A stretch of 64,000 bases of DNA from Neelides folsomi. Lineage: Eukaryota > Arthropoda > Collembola > Neelipleona > Neelidae. The position numbers were made by a program, and so were the translations under genes. This document shows, one piece after another, positions 1-13,900 of the stretch. The stretch covers positions 1 to 64,000 of the forward strand of contig JAQGBZ010000328.1 in NCBI GenBank assembly GCA_034687125.1, read 5' to 3'. Each line of letters starts with the position of its first letter. The first letter of the stretch is position 1. Below the pieces are notes generated by a model. The model did not search any database. It worked only from the letters and a program-made list of their open reading frames with translations, and was not told the DNA's origin.

Positions 1-1947
1 GAAAATCATTTGATGTTATATTAATGGTGTAAATTATGTTTAAAGATTTAAATACTTAACGTGAATGCCCTGTATATCCATGTGGCAAAATATTGATTAA
101 CAATAAGTACAAATATTATTAACAGTTAAGCCATTTATAAATCATAAAATTAACAAAGCAGCAACCAAGATAAGACATTCTATAATTAGTACAGATGTTT
201 ACATAAATATTGAATGAACATTGCTAAAAAAATTATTTTCATTATCCTAGGTGTATGAGTAATATGTAGCATAACTAATGAATAATAAATAGGTAGGTAA
301 TATAATGCCATTATAATAGGTTGGTAAGTAAATTACCTAATAAATAATGCATTTATTAATATACTTATGCATTAGGCACTGGGGCTTTTTAACACGAAAA
401 TATTTTAATTGTTATTTATCTTCACATTCCTTAATTAATAAATAGGCGAATTTTATTAATGAAACAAGCCATACCATAGTTCAATGAGTTTAAGCTTGTT
501 AACAATTCAACAATTCTTGTTAACAATTAAGTAAATATTCTGATTAATAAACAGAATATTTATAGTTAATTTTAAAACAAGGTTGATCTAATCGCTTAAT
601 TACAGATAAGTATTAAAACGGCTTTTAATTTAATTTAATAAGGCATAAATTGTAAACATAGACAAGTGCTGTAAGCAATAAGTAAACATGAAAATAATTT
701 TAGTTTTATCTCTGTACTTAAAATACTTATAATACGATGCACAATATAAAAATGTTATCAGCTCAGTGTAAATAATCACAATTCTAAATTGAGCCAGTCT
801 AAGGTTATTTCGCCGCACATCCTGTTGAATTTGTGGTAGAATTCTGTTTTATTTCGACATTGAAAATTGTAATTTCCTAAAATGGAAATAGGAGGATCCT
901 TGTTTTGTCAAGTCGTTGTAAGGTACATTACACTTGTATTTAGTATCTCTAGGGGTCTTGAGTAGATCCAAACTATTACTTTCGCCACATATCGATTCTT
1001 CTCATTCACATGTAATACATACTCACTTTACTGGATATTACATACGAGTAGATACATTCATAAAACCATTGGATTATTTTATTGTGTGTAGAACTAATAA
1101 TGCCCAACATTTGAATATAAGAACAATATCGGCCCGAACAAAACCAAAAGAAAGATCTTTGCCCTCTTTCACCCCAGAGGAAGAATAATAGCCAAATTAT
1201 AGAATAATTTGAATTGGATTAAAACAGCTCTTGTTATTTCAGGGAACGAAGATGAAAACGGAGCGTTTGAAGTTCCTTTTGAGAAGAGCGGATTTGGATG
1301 GTGAATGTATAACATAATTTAAAATATTTCTACTAGAAGATATTTCGTGTGTGCGCCGAGTTGAATCAATGTGGAGAAGCTCGAAGTGTCTCATTTAATA
1401 AGTTAAATGACATGAAAAGATCTTTGGTTGGAGTTGGAGTGAGAGACAAGGACAAGAGAATCCTTTCTTAGTGCCCTCCCCCTCCTCGACATGATACGAT
1501 ATAAAAGTTGGCGAGGAAGATCATTTGACTCTTCTTTGATATGAGTTTGGTCGGGGTACAAGGTGGAACTCATTTCTGGGTATTTTGGAACTGAACGTGA
1601 TGTTGAATTTCCTTCCTAATAAAACTCCTCGTAAGAATCCTTTAATCTCTCCAACTTTCCTATCCTGCTCCAAACTGGAGGAAAAGAAAGTGAGAGGAAG
1701 AAAAATATTCCTTTATTTTGTTTCACAAACTTCAACCTCCAACCATGTTTTGCTCTTCCTTCCCAAAGTGACTTTGAGTTATGTGGATTTCCGACACGAC
1801 CTTTGCGAATGTTGCGGAGAACCTCTTCAACTTGGTGGCCTGGAAAAAACCAGGAGTGACTATGACCAAAGGGAGTCATCCAAATGTAAAGTGTTTCTTC
1901 CCTCGAAGTGACTGTGATTACGGGGACCAGGACTCTTTGGCACGGAA
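1..1947. other. Upstream flank of the guanylyl cyclase gene, no gene seen
   Basis: Bases 1 to about 1240 are very AT-rich, with no convincing exon, RNA gene or repeat array. From about 1240 to 1947 the DNA is GC-richer and looks like the promoter and 5' untranslated part of the cyclase gene. Open frames occur there on both strands (for example 1585-1911 plus and 1616-1879 minus). They overlap one another, have no family resemblance and look like chance. Short upstream ATGs (for example at 1542) precede the real start, so the leader may carry small upstream ORFs or contain an unseen intron. Confidence 0.6.
1500..1507 (+). promoter_or_regulatory. Candidate TATA box for the guanylyl cyclase gene
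   Basis: The string TATAAAAG lies about 440 bases before the start codon, in the GC-richer flank. An arthropod initiator-like TCATTT follows at 1521-1526, slightly closer than usual for a TATA-Inr pair. In an AT-rich genome such a match can be chance, so this is only a candidate. Confidence 0.25.
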
Positions 1948-4900
1948 ATGCTTAAGACTGAACAAAGTTCTCGCCGACGGCTCTTCGGCTCTCCCCGCTC
2001 ATCTCCTACCCCTAAATTCCCGAATCAGATATGGATAATTGTCCTCATCGTCATATCCAGTTACCTTCCTCTCGTTTCCCTCGCAGGTGAGTCATGTTAA
2101 ACTACTAACTACAGATATGCATATGATGTATTATAATACATAACTAGATCATTCTCAAGGGGTTGGAATCAAGTCTCACTCAGATTAGAACTTTCATCCG
2201 TGAGTGAGTATGTATGTAACTGTATTATTGTATCTTAGTATATCTGTACAAAAGTACATGTTTTAGTATTTCCCCCAATAAACTCAAGGAATTAAACATT
2301 TTCGCAATTATGAATTATGTCTCCATTAAACTCCTCCTATAACTATATTGTATTAACCTTTCCAAAATTGAATCAATGTCCTTGACATGAGATAATATTC
2401 TTCATATATTAAGTTGATTAATTGGGTGAAAGTATAAAATGAACACTTCGTGCTAAGCCCTGCCTAAGCTTGTTATAAATTATATTGTTCTGTCTGTATA
2501 TTATAAAGTAGAGTTTTGTAAGGGTTGGAGAATCGGAATTCATTGAAATAAACGATAGAATTTTGAGTTAGATAGGAAATGGGAGAGATTAAACTTTTGA
2601 ATTTATTTGATTAGAGTCAAGCCAGAAGGAGAAGTTGACTGTTGGATATTTGACTGCCGTGAAAGGGAACATGTCTAACCGGCAGGGGCTTTCCATCTCA
2701 GGAGCAATCTCTCTCGCTTTGGAGACTGTTAATAATGATACAAAACTTCTACCCAATGTCGAGCTTGTCCTCAAATGGAAAGACACCGAGGTTGGGATTT
2801 GAGATTTTTATTCTTTCCCTATTCCTCCCCTGTATTTGCCTAGATGGTTGAAGAGTCCAAATATGAAAATCTTTTACACACTTTCTTGAATTTCCAACTT
2901 TAGGGAACGACGAGGAAAGGAGCGAAAATTCTGACTGACATGCTATGTGAAGATGTCGTAAGCATTCCGAGCAATTCTCATCCTCATCTAATATCCTCCG
3001 CTTGGAAAGTGATAATCATTACTTTTATTTTCTTTCGTGTGTGTAGGCGGCCTTTTTTGGACCTGAAGTTTCGTGCTTTGTGGAAGCACATATCGTTGCG
3101 GCCTGGAATCGCTTCATGATTTCCTACGTACGTGAAAAATCTATTTTGTTGTAAATTATTCAAACCATTTCCCCGTAATGATTTTTCAACCTTGGATGTG
3201 GGGCATAACACTCAAAGAATAAATACAAGATTAAATTTTAATAGTTTAATATTTCTAAGCTAAGAATAAATTAAAAGATATTAACAACAACGTTTAATTT
3301 AATGTTTGACATTCTAATAGGCGCTACACATAAATACACTATTTGCATTATTTATTCATTCAAAGAGAGAAATATTTGAATTATTTGCTTTTTAGCAATA
3401 AAAGCAATCTTGCGTTTTATGCAAACTGCAACTTCAGATCAATGGCAGTTCTTCATATTAAATAAATCGATATTGAATATCGCAGGCAGCATAGAATTGC
3501 AAATCGGCTATGATTTCCCTATTTCGATCATCGAGGAAGGAGTGAAAGGCTCATTAAAATGCTATAAAAGAAAGTGGTTGAAATTTTTAGTTTCATTGGG
3601 ATGAGAGCTCGTAAATTAGAATTTTATAAGTTAAGAGGAAAGGATAGCAATATTTGCAGTATTTTGAAAGTGAATGCTGGTTGGGAAAATTGCCAAAATT
3701 CTCCTTCTGCTTTCGATTCATTTCGGCCCTTTGGATCCTCTTGGGAGTGCCACAAAATTCATACGTAGCAATGTTAAGGAAGATTTCTTTATACATGAAT
3801 TTTCTCCCGGGGAACGAATGGGTCCGAAGGTCTAAAAGCCGAGTATTAACTCAAAGATTTATAAATGATTTTCTGATAAATAGCGCTGTGCAGATGGATC
3901 AGTCTCGGATAAGACCAAATTCCCGACATTTGCGAGGACGGAGGCTCCTGCAAGCCAAGTGGTCAAGTCGGTTCTTTCTCTCATGTACAATTACAATTGG
4001 AAGAGATTCTCTATTATTGTTGAGAACTCAGAGGAGTATATCAAAGTGGCCGAGTCACTTCAAAAGCTCGCTGGCGAGAACAATATGACTGTAAACACGC
4101 TTGACAAGTTCGTGAGCCCGGGACCCAAGTGGTACGAGACGGTGGAGAAAACAAAAAACCAGACAAGAAGTAAGCTTTCTTCGCTCTCTTTATTTCCTTA
4201 AGCTCGAGTGTCGCTAGAGTCTCTTTTTTATGAACCACATACATTTGGTTATACGGTCATGTACAGATATAGAAAATAAAATCTTTGAAGGAAACACTGA
4301 GGGTATATCTACAGTACATAATAATATAGAGTAGCTTCATATAAAAGAAGTAATAAGAAAAGTTGGGAATTATCTGTACGTATAGCTAAATTGGAGCTGA
4401 GAAGTTCCGCTTTATAATGCAATGATTCAGATTTAACCGCAAGAACTTCTCTTTCAGTTTACGTATTTCTGGGAAAGACGACCGACTTGAGGGATATGAT
4501 GGGGACAATGAGATCTCTTCAACTTTTCCAGAATGGAGAATACATTGTCATTTACATAGACACGATTCCTTATTCAAGGAAAGGAGCCTTTGAATACCTC
4601 TGGAGTAAGTTGAGCCCGTCATTTAATTTTAAGTTACAATTTGCAAAATAAAGCTATATGAATGGGAATTTTCGCACAGACTACCTCATGGTTATGAAAT
4701 GACAGATAATACTTAACTGTATGGTACATATACGAGTACTACACCAAATGCGCATATTATGTAGATTAATTATGAAAAGAAAGAGAGTATGTGGAGAAAG
4801 TAAAGATAAATATATGAGACTGTCACATTTATAAAATTTATAAAAGTACAAATATGGCATGAGGCAATTTATTAAAAGTCTCTCGTCCGCCGCATCTAAG

Positions 4901-7900
4901 GACCATAATTTAACTAAATTTTAGATAACATGTGAACACGTAGAGGGGCTCGATGAGGGAAAGTTAACCACAACTAAAGTTTAATAACTTTAATAGAAGA
5001 CATCAATTCTGTTCCATTTACTCTTATAATAGTTACATGTGTTTTCTTCTTGCAATTAAACTCGACCAAACACGCGGACGTTCACCAGGAAAAGCACATG
5101 GACATTTCGCCATCAACTTGTGTGTTGTTGTCATTCATTGCTCCTATATCGTTGAATTACTGTTCTTTTACCTCAAAAGCTCCTAAGGCGTAATTGAGCT
5201 CTTGCACGCTATTTGCTAAACTTTCCTCATCATTCTGTATTTCAACTCGAGGGGAATTCATTGTAACAAGGGCTCATTACTTTTTAAAGGCTCGAAAAAC
5301 TATTAATTTTTTACTCAACTTTAACATACTTGGTTTCTCTCTGTTGAATTTGTTGGCTCATAATATGTAACATATTTCTTTACCTCTGTTCAAACCATTA
5401 GATCATAAATAACCTTTAATCTTATCATTTGTTATGCTTTCCAATAATATTGAAAATAATGTTTACTTTGATTAATACTGTTATTGTATATAATAAATAT
5501 ACCATATGTTATATTTATGACCTTATCTGATGTAATGAATGAGCATTCATAAATATTTATATTGTGTATGTATTTTTATGTATATTACATAATATTTATG
5601 TACATAAGTTTTATATCAAGAAATATTTACCACACAGATTCATTCATTCCTCAGCCTTTAATTTTAGATTTACATTTTAGATCTAAAGATTCGTTCCCAT
5701 TCGCTGTAAATCGTTAAGAAACTGATTGGATTTATTCTATTAGTAAAAACCAAGCTATGTAAGGAGTTAATTAAATCAAGAAAGTTTGAAATATCTATGA
5801 TAAATCTAAAGTAGAGCATATAAAGAATATACATACCTACCTGAACATAAGTATTATCAAAATACAGATATTTGTATATTATGTAAATGATATGCTATAA
5901 CACAGTTTTTATTTATTATGTAGAGACACACGTATTTGTTGAAAAATAGTTTAACTTTTATTTTTTAATTTACTTGTAAAACTATTTTCTTCTTTCTGAA
6001 ATTCTCAAATAACATTAGTATGAGGAAATTGGGAATGTCAGAGATGTTTGAGTTTGTCAAAAAAGTTCTTATTTAGTTGTGACCGTTGTGAGTTGTTGAG
6101 TGGTTCTTTATACACTGTAATATATATTTTGGCTTGACATAGTTGGAAACTTGTTAAAAGTTAATAATGAATTTTTGGCATCTTTTGAATGCCTGGGTTT
6201 TGGTATACCCAAACTTTGGAACAAGTGCCCAGTGTCTGGTGTTATAATGTATAAATACTTTATTATGTATGGTACATACAATATGTATGAGTTATACGAC
6301 TTACCAAATTATAAATTGACTCTAGGCAATGAAGAAGTGAACAAGCTGAAAAACTGCCGTGAAGATTTGGCAAACTTTGACAGCAAGCTATACCAATCTC
6401 TTCTCGTTATTGCTCCCAGTCCTCCCTATGATAAAAACTATGACTATTTCTCAAAAAAAGTTACAAGTTACGGAGAGAAATCCCCCTTCAATTTCACGAG
6501 GAGTGGAATTATCAATTTCACCAAGCATGTCTCGGTCTATGCGGCCAACTTGTACGACTCGGTCATGATCTATGCAGAAGCTTTGGACAAACTTCGCCGC
6601 AAAAGGTCTGACGAGAGCATTGGGATCCTCGCCCGAGATGGGACGGCCATTTTCAACGAAATCATCGAGATGGGTCAATATCAGAGTGAGTACAGAAAAA
6701 CGTATTTATTATTAATTATTCCATTCTCCAAGTTGGGGCCATGGGGAGTTCTCAATCTGATGAAAACGCTTAAAGCCATATAACAATAAAAACTTAAAAG
6801 ATTTATCGCATCCAATTTCTCGAGGCAAAGCGGAGTCTTAAATCTCTTCCTCTTTTATAAAGACCACTTGATTACTATTTCAGATATCTCATGAGCTTCG
6901 CTACCATTGACCAGGAACCTCAGCTCTCTTTTACTTCAGAATATTTATGCTCAAGTTTCAGGGTTTTAGGGCGACCAGAGTATGTAAAGAATTCAAAGAA
7001 TATAAAGTTCTTAAAGACCAAGTCGTTTCATATGCAAAAGTATGTATTATTTATAATTCCTAATATGTGTATAAGCTATTTGATATGATTTTTACAAGTC
7101 TGGTCTGGAACCTAATTTTTAATCCGGTTTTTTTTACTTGTGAATCTCTTTAAAGTATTTTACCCTTAGCTAAATACATGTTTGAAGTCTTGGGCCTTTA
7201 ATTCAAAACGGAACCTTTGAGATTCCCCTTATGAATTATTTAAATTTTCATTTGAAAATGCCGTAAGATAGTCTATGAAAAATCTATGCTTTTACGAGGA
7301 AAAATTTGATATTTTTAAAATGAAATTCAGATAAGAGCTCTTGATCTTAAAAGAACTTCTGCTTCAAACTTGAGTGTGCTATAAAATTAAACCTTATGCA
7401 TTTATGCACAATATACTTCCCTTTATCTATCTGTATATCATAAAATACCAATTGATTTTTACCCCTTTACATACTTATATGAATGCCGACTCTACACTAT
7501 TGTACAGTATCTAGGTATGTCCAAATGTAGAGTACACACATGCATAAATAATGCTATAAATATTTCTTTCAGTGTAATCAGTAATCACCAATTATTAATA
7601 TAATTATAAGACTCTTTAACATATTGGCATATTAAAAGATGAATAAAAGACTAATAAATTGATTTCAAAATATTTTTTAATATTTTTAAACTTTTTGGAT
7701 CAATTTCTATACATGGGTAGGTATACAAATACTGTCTCGTAGTAAGACAGTCAGAGAGACCTTAAAGTATTGTGTATTCATTTTCAATGTTAAAGTATTG
7801 TGGATCCATTAGGCCTTTATTCAATTTTCATTTCCAAGTTCCAGGTAAACATTTTGAAAGGCCCTAGCTTAGACAAGTATGAATAATGCACTATTACACA

Positions 7901-10900
7901 AAATATTTTGATTCAAGTCAAAATGACACTGTTGATAAAAGGAAAATCTGCCTTCATGTCAGATGCAGAGGGAATAAAAGCAATCTGTTGCAAATCCTGA
8001 CTACTAAATGTTTGAAAGGGTCTTCAAAAGGCTGTTGTGGACATTTTACAGAAAAGACAAGAGATTTAGATTTATTGTATGTATTGAAAATGGTTTGATA
8101 TAAAACGCCAGTGGGAAGTTGAATAAAAGAAAGAGTGGAAAAATGCGAATCACATGTGCTTATCCTCAAGCTTAGAGAAAGAGATGAAAGTAACAAAAAG
8201 ATATCAAAAGTTGATTAGGATGTTCGTGATGATTCTGATTTTCCGAGATGATTTTGATTTCTCATTTATCTTTTTTTCCGTCTGTTGAAGGTATTACTGG
8301 AGCGAAGATTTCGATCGATAAGAATGGAGACTCTGAAGGGAACTACACACTCATTGCCTTTAAGCCTGCTAACTATAGTCGGAATATCTCAGATACTCAT
8401 TCATTTGTCTGTTCATCATATATGATCCCAGTGGCCAATTTTCATCCGCGAGTCAACGACAACTTGACGTTCCCTGTAAGTATCCTCATTTCTCAACTTT
8501 CTTGTTTTTCGGCGAATTTCTTTCCGAAGAGCGGAAGACCTGAAGGGAAAATATAATTCCCTAATAATCCATAAACTGCCTTTATTGCATTTCCCTTTAA
8601 CTCTACAATTCGTTGACATTTGAAAGGAACAAAAGTTTTTTATATTATATTTTATACACATAATATTGTTTTTTCATTTCCTTTCACAATTTCATTAAAT
8701 TATTTTTCTTTCGCTCCGAGGCTTTTCATCCGCCCAATTTCAATTTCATGGTTGTTCATATTAGACAAAGGGCCTTAATTTGCATTTTTCCTTGTGCCTG
8801 TCTTGTAGAAAATGAAAATATACGCTGGGTCTGAAATTGAATGGATCAATGGGAAGGCTCCGTCTGATGAACCTAAATGTGGATTTGATGGTGAAAAGTG
8901 CGAGAGGCACGAAAATTACAGATCAGTTATTACTGCCAGTGTTCTCGGATTCGTTCTAATTGTTGTTATTTCCGTGTCGGCGAGTCTTTACCGCAAATGG
9001 AAAATTGAGCAAGAAATTGAGGGCCTCTTATGGAAAATTGACATTAATGACGTCAAATTCCAACAAAATTGTGATGACAATACTCAATCTCGGGTGAGCC
9101 AAAAACAAAAAAAAGTCGCGTGGTATTTGATGTGTATGCGAATTTGTTGTTTATTTGGAAAAGAAGGGACGAGTCGGAAGGATCGATGCTATCGACCTTT
9201 CCCATGAATGAATTCCTCCTTCATTTCTACTCGAAAAAAATGTAAATTAATGTGATTGACTCTCCAGGTTAGCCTCGTGAGTGTGGGTTCAATGGGGCAG
9301 GTCTACTGCACGACGGCCACTTACAAAAAAGCCGTTGTTCGAGTCAAGGAGTTGAAACTCCAAAAGAAATATGTGATCTCAAGGCAAACTATGAAGGAGA
9401 TGCGGTGCATGAAAGAAATGTGCAATCCCAATATCAACTCTTTTCATGGGGCAGTCATACATCCGATGAAAATATGTCTAGCGTACGAATACTGCGGAAA
9501 AGGATCTCTATCGGTATGCGCTACCTTTCTTTATCGCTTTTGCTGGAGCTCTCTGCCGATTCGCATTTATTTAATCATTACTATTGCTCAATAATTGAAC
9601 AAAATGCTAAGAATAGTTTGCCGACAAACTTTACCATTCCTTAATACATAACTTATCTCTTGGCACTTTAAATACCATGTTTTGATTTTAAACACCCAAC
9701 TATGGCTCCACAGTCCATGCTAAATATTTTCTTCTCGACTAATCGAGATTCTAATCTTATTTAAAAGCATATGGCCAATTAGATCATCAAGGACTCAAAT
9801 AGACATCGTACATTATTTTTACATTTACTACAAGAGCCCGCCTAATGTATTCATCACTTATTTTCTTTAATTACTTGACATTCAATTACGAGTTATCAAT
9901 TCTAATTTTAGCTCAAGTCTCGCAGATTGTATATTTTTAAATTTATGATTTGATTTAATTCGTCAATTGAAAGGATATTTATGTATTATCATTCGGATTT
10001 ATATAAAAGCAATATCACACTGCGATATTTACATAGACAATATACTCAATGTCAGTTATTTATAAAGACCTAGCTAACAGATATTTTGGATGTCTTAAAT
10101 TGGAGCTTATTTAAATATTATGTATTTCTTAGAATTGGAATAATAATATATGGATATGGATATAACACATGTATTTATGTTATATGGAATTAATATAACT
10201 TAAATACTTATAAATTCTTAGCTAAATTATGCAAGAGTCCAAGCGTTAGCATTATAAATAACAGAAAGCACAACACACCTTGTTTGATTGATAAAATCAA
10301 TTAGGAATATTAATAAAAAATGGTAAATGAAAGCATGCAAACTTGATGTAAAAATCATAACTGTAAATTGAAATGCGTAAACACTTCTCTTTGATTGAAT
10401 TATTATGCAGGAATGCTGTGAGTGTTAAGCGAATCCTAATCAAATGCTTTACTTTTTCATAAACCTAATAAATTAAAGTATTTGGGTTAAATTGGACTAA
10501 ATTATGAATTTATTGGGAACGAAGACGCTAACTAATCTTAAATTCTTCTTCTTACTTTAACAGGACGTCGTGGAGAATGAGGACATTAAATTAGACTCGT
10601 CATTCATTGCCTCCCTCGTCCACGATCTAATCAAGGTGAGAAACGTGAAATTCACCTTAAATCGCTCCAACTAAAAATTCAATTTGCAATAATTTAACAT
10701 GGGGCTCCAGAGAGGTTCCATTTGAGTAAAGAATAAAATTTCATACGTGGCAATCGCATTTTGTTATTACGTGGCCTACACCTGGGAATGTAGAGAAATT
10801 GGAGAGGAATCTCCAATAATCCAAGAATAATAAAGGGCCACTCCAAAGAGCCGAACCAATCTAATCACAACTTTTAATTAATAGGGAATGATTTATATCC

Positions 10901-13900
10901 ACGACTCAGAATTGGGATTTCACGGGAACCTGAAGAGTTCTAACTGTGTAATAACTTCGCGGTGGGTTTTGCAACTCACCGACTTTGGGCTCTCGGAAAT
11001 CCGGAGTGCTTCATATTCGTATGCAGAGTCTCTCGACCCCGATCTACCCCACACGTACTATCAAAACCTATTGTGGAAAGCTCCTGAACTTCTTCGGGAA
11101 AAAGGATTTTCAAAAGGATCTCAAAAGGGGGATGTCTATGCTTTTGCTATCATACTTTACGAAATATATGGGAGAAAAGGTCCGTATGGAATGAGCGAAA
11201 CTGATCCGAGAGGTAAAATTCAATTTTCATTTTACTAATTAGTTATTAATTTATTTTGTGTTTGTACATACGAACATCTATAATATTAACAACGAGATAC
11301 TTTATTACCATTTATGTGCGAGTTCTCGTACCATACTAATATACCCATACTTATGTTATACTGATACATATTTAGTTCTCGAGTTTAATGTATTAATATG
11401 TATGGTAGTAGGGCTATCACGTATACCTTGTAAATTCACATATCTTTGGTACTTTTATAATGTAAGGTCTAAATCCTAATCACAACTAAAAGGTTACTTG
11501 AGCTCGTTTAATCAAAGAATGCCCTTTATGGGATCATTTTTCATGTCAAAACAAATATGGTTGGGTATTTTATTGTGTTAATGAAATATGGATTAGTAAA
11601 TTGTACGCTATTTAATTAAAACTTTTTTAAATGAATAATACTATTAATTTGGGACACATCTTTTACTACACTTGGAGAATGCTAAAGAAAAATAAGCAAA
11701 TATATAAATAGTAATTACAGGTAGTATAAGTATTTTAGGTAGGTATACAATATATAATATATTGTATTTTAAAATTATTTTCTAATATATTTAGTATATT
11801 ACATAAATAAGTGAAAGCAAAGAAAGGTTTGATATGCCCAAAGAATTCAATTGATTCGAGGAATGTGAAAGCTTTTCCTCATACATACTATTCTCGATGT
11901 TTAAATAAAAGCTTACGTAGCACGTAATAAATAAACCTTCAGATCATAAGCCTTTTTATTTAAGAATGAACTTCATTTTATTATATGGGCCCATTTTTGT
12001 AATAAGGTGGAACACAACGAAGTGCATACCTTTTGAATTTAAAATAACAATAAATAGGGGCATAATCCAGAACTCTTATCCTCATTTCTATATTTTATAA
12101 ATGTTTTCTTTCGCATTGAATCAATAATGCCCACCACGCCTTGTTTTCTTAATCTTTCGATAGTCAAAGAAATCTTTAGTGCCCCAGAAGAGTAAAAGTG
12201 ACTTCCTTAGAATTAATAAGGTGTGAAAGTCACGTTCTGCAATGCAGGTCGGAGCGAAAGTTGGAAGTCGATATATCTCTACTTTGTTCTCATTCTACGT
12301 CTTTCATTCATCATTCCCCAAGCACCCCATTCCGAATAATGCTCTTTCCAAACTATTAGAGATATTTATTAATGGAAGGGCATAATATGATTAAATTGAA
12401 CTGGAAGTACGTATGTGGAATGTTGTGTAGTTATCTTCCGAGTGAGATAAGGGACACGGACTAAATGCAATCAAAACCAAAAGGGTTTCCATCACCCTTT
12501 TTAAGTGATTCCATTCCCCGAGAGAAGTTAATTATCTTCAAATGTGATGGAGGGGAGTAATTTGAATAATAGGGCCACCACCACGAGGTGTTTCTGAGAT
12601 TCCACGATACGTCTCTTTTAATTGAAATTAATTGCAGAGATCGTTGAACAAGTGAGAAGCGGGCCATGCCCGTCCGGCCTCCCATTTCGACCTCAAGTAA
12701 GTTTTCTGGATGACTGCCCGAACCAGTGTCCAGAATACGTGATTACCCTCATGGGAGAATCTTGGGACGAACTCCCTGAGAATCGACCTTCCTTTGGATC
12801 AATCCGAGAAAGGCTTAAACCTCTTAAAGAGGGCATGTGAGTTACTTTACATCCTTTTTCTCTTTGGAAAGTTTGGAAGGATTCGAAAATGATTTCTCTC
12901 CACCTTCCCACCACTTTATGAGGGAATAACTGATATTGGGAGTGGTGAGAGTCACGACACGGTGACCGGCAAATTGATTACCCAGTCACAACTCCACATT
13001 TCCAAATACTTATGATACTTACATACTTTTAGATAGAGTATTGTTATTATAGTGGAGAACTTTCCTTACAATATCGATTCCTTTATTAGATTCCCTCACC
13101 CTTTGAGATTTCGATTCGACCCTTTTATTTTATTCAATTCTGACGACTGAATTGAAAGAAGAATTGAATAAAAACCTCTCCGCTTTTTATATTCATACTT
13201 ATATTCGATCAGGGGCTTGGAAGATCAATTGGCTCCCTTGTGGCCATTCTTCCCTTTACTTCAAATTGCACACACATCTCTTTTCCGCTTTTTATCCAAA
13301 AATTGAGATAGGCAAATTTCAGCGAGCCAATTTGAATAGATATAAATGGAACATGAAGTTTACTCAAGTTTTGATTATTCCGGGCCCAATTCATCATAAG
13401 CCGTTTTTACCCAAGAAAGTTAAGATTTTGCAAAATAATTTGTAAAAATCAATTAACTATGTAATAGTAACAACTTACAAGGTCGCTGCATTATTTTTAT
13501 CGTCAATAAATTACCTCGCTTTTTCTCTATTTATTTAGGAAACAAAATGTAATGGATCATATGGTCTTTATGATGGAGAAATATCAATACAATCTCGAAG
13601 GCTTGGTCTCAGAAAGGACAGATATGTTGATTCACGAAAAGAAGAAAACGGAAGATCTCCTTCATCGGATGCTCCCCATGTAAGACCCTAAAGGGATCAC
13701 AAAGAACATGAGTGATGCTATTACATGACACGATGCCATAAGTTGACATCAAATATGATTTACCAACTGCTTCTTCGTTTTCACCGTTCTCATTTATTAT
13801 ACAGGCCGGTTGCGGAGAGACTCACAATGGGCGACGGGATTGAGCCAGAATCCTTCGAAATGGTCACCATCTATTTCTCCGACATTGTCGGGTTCACCCA

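Noticed and set aside
1585..1911. Open frames on both strands just before the cyclase start
   Set aside because: They overlap each other, lack any family motif, and an in-frame stop at 1915 separates the cyclase frame from upstream. Best explained as untranslated leader.
6151..6325. Upstream part of the open frame that contains cyclase exon 7
   Set aside because: It is intron read-through. The TCTAG at 6321-6325 restores the phase of exon 6 and the family alignment begins after it.
13152..13445. 97-codon open frame between cyclase exons 13 and 14
   Set aside because: It lies in an intron with no matching splice sites or homology, and both strands are open there.
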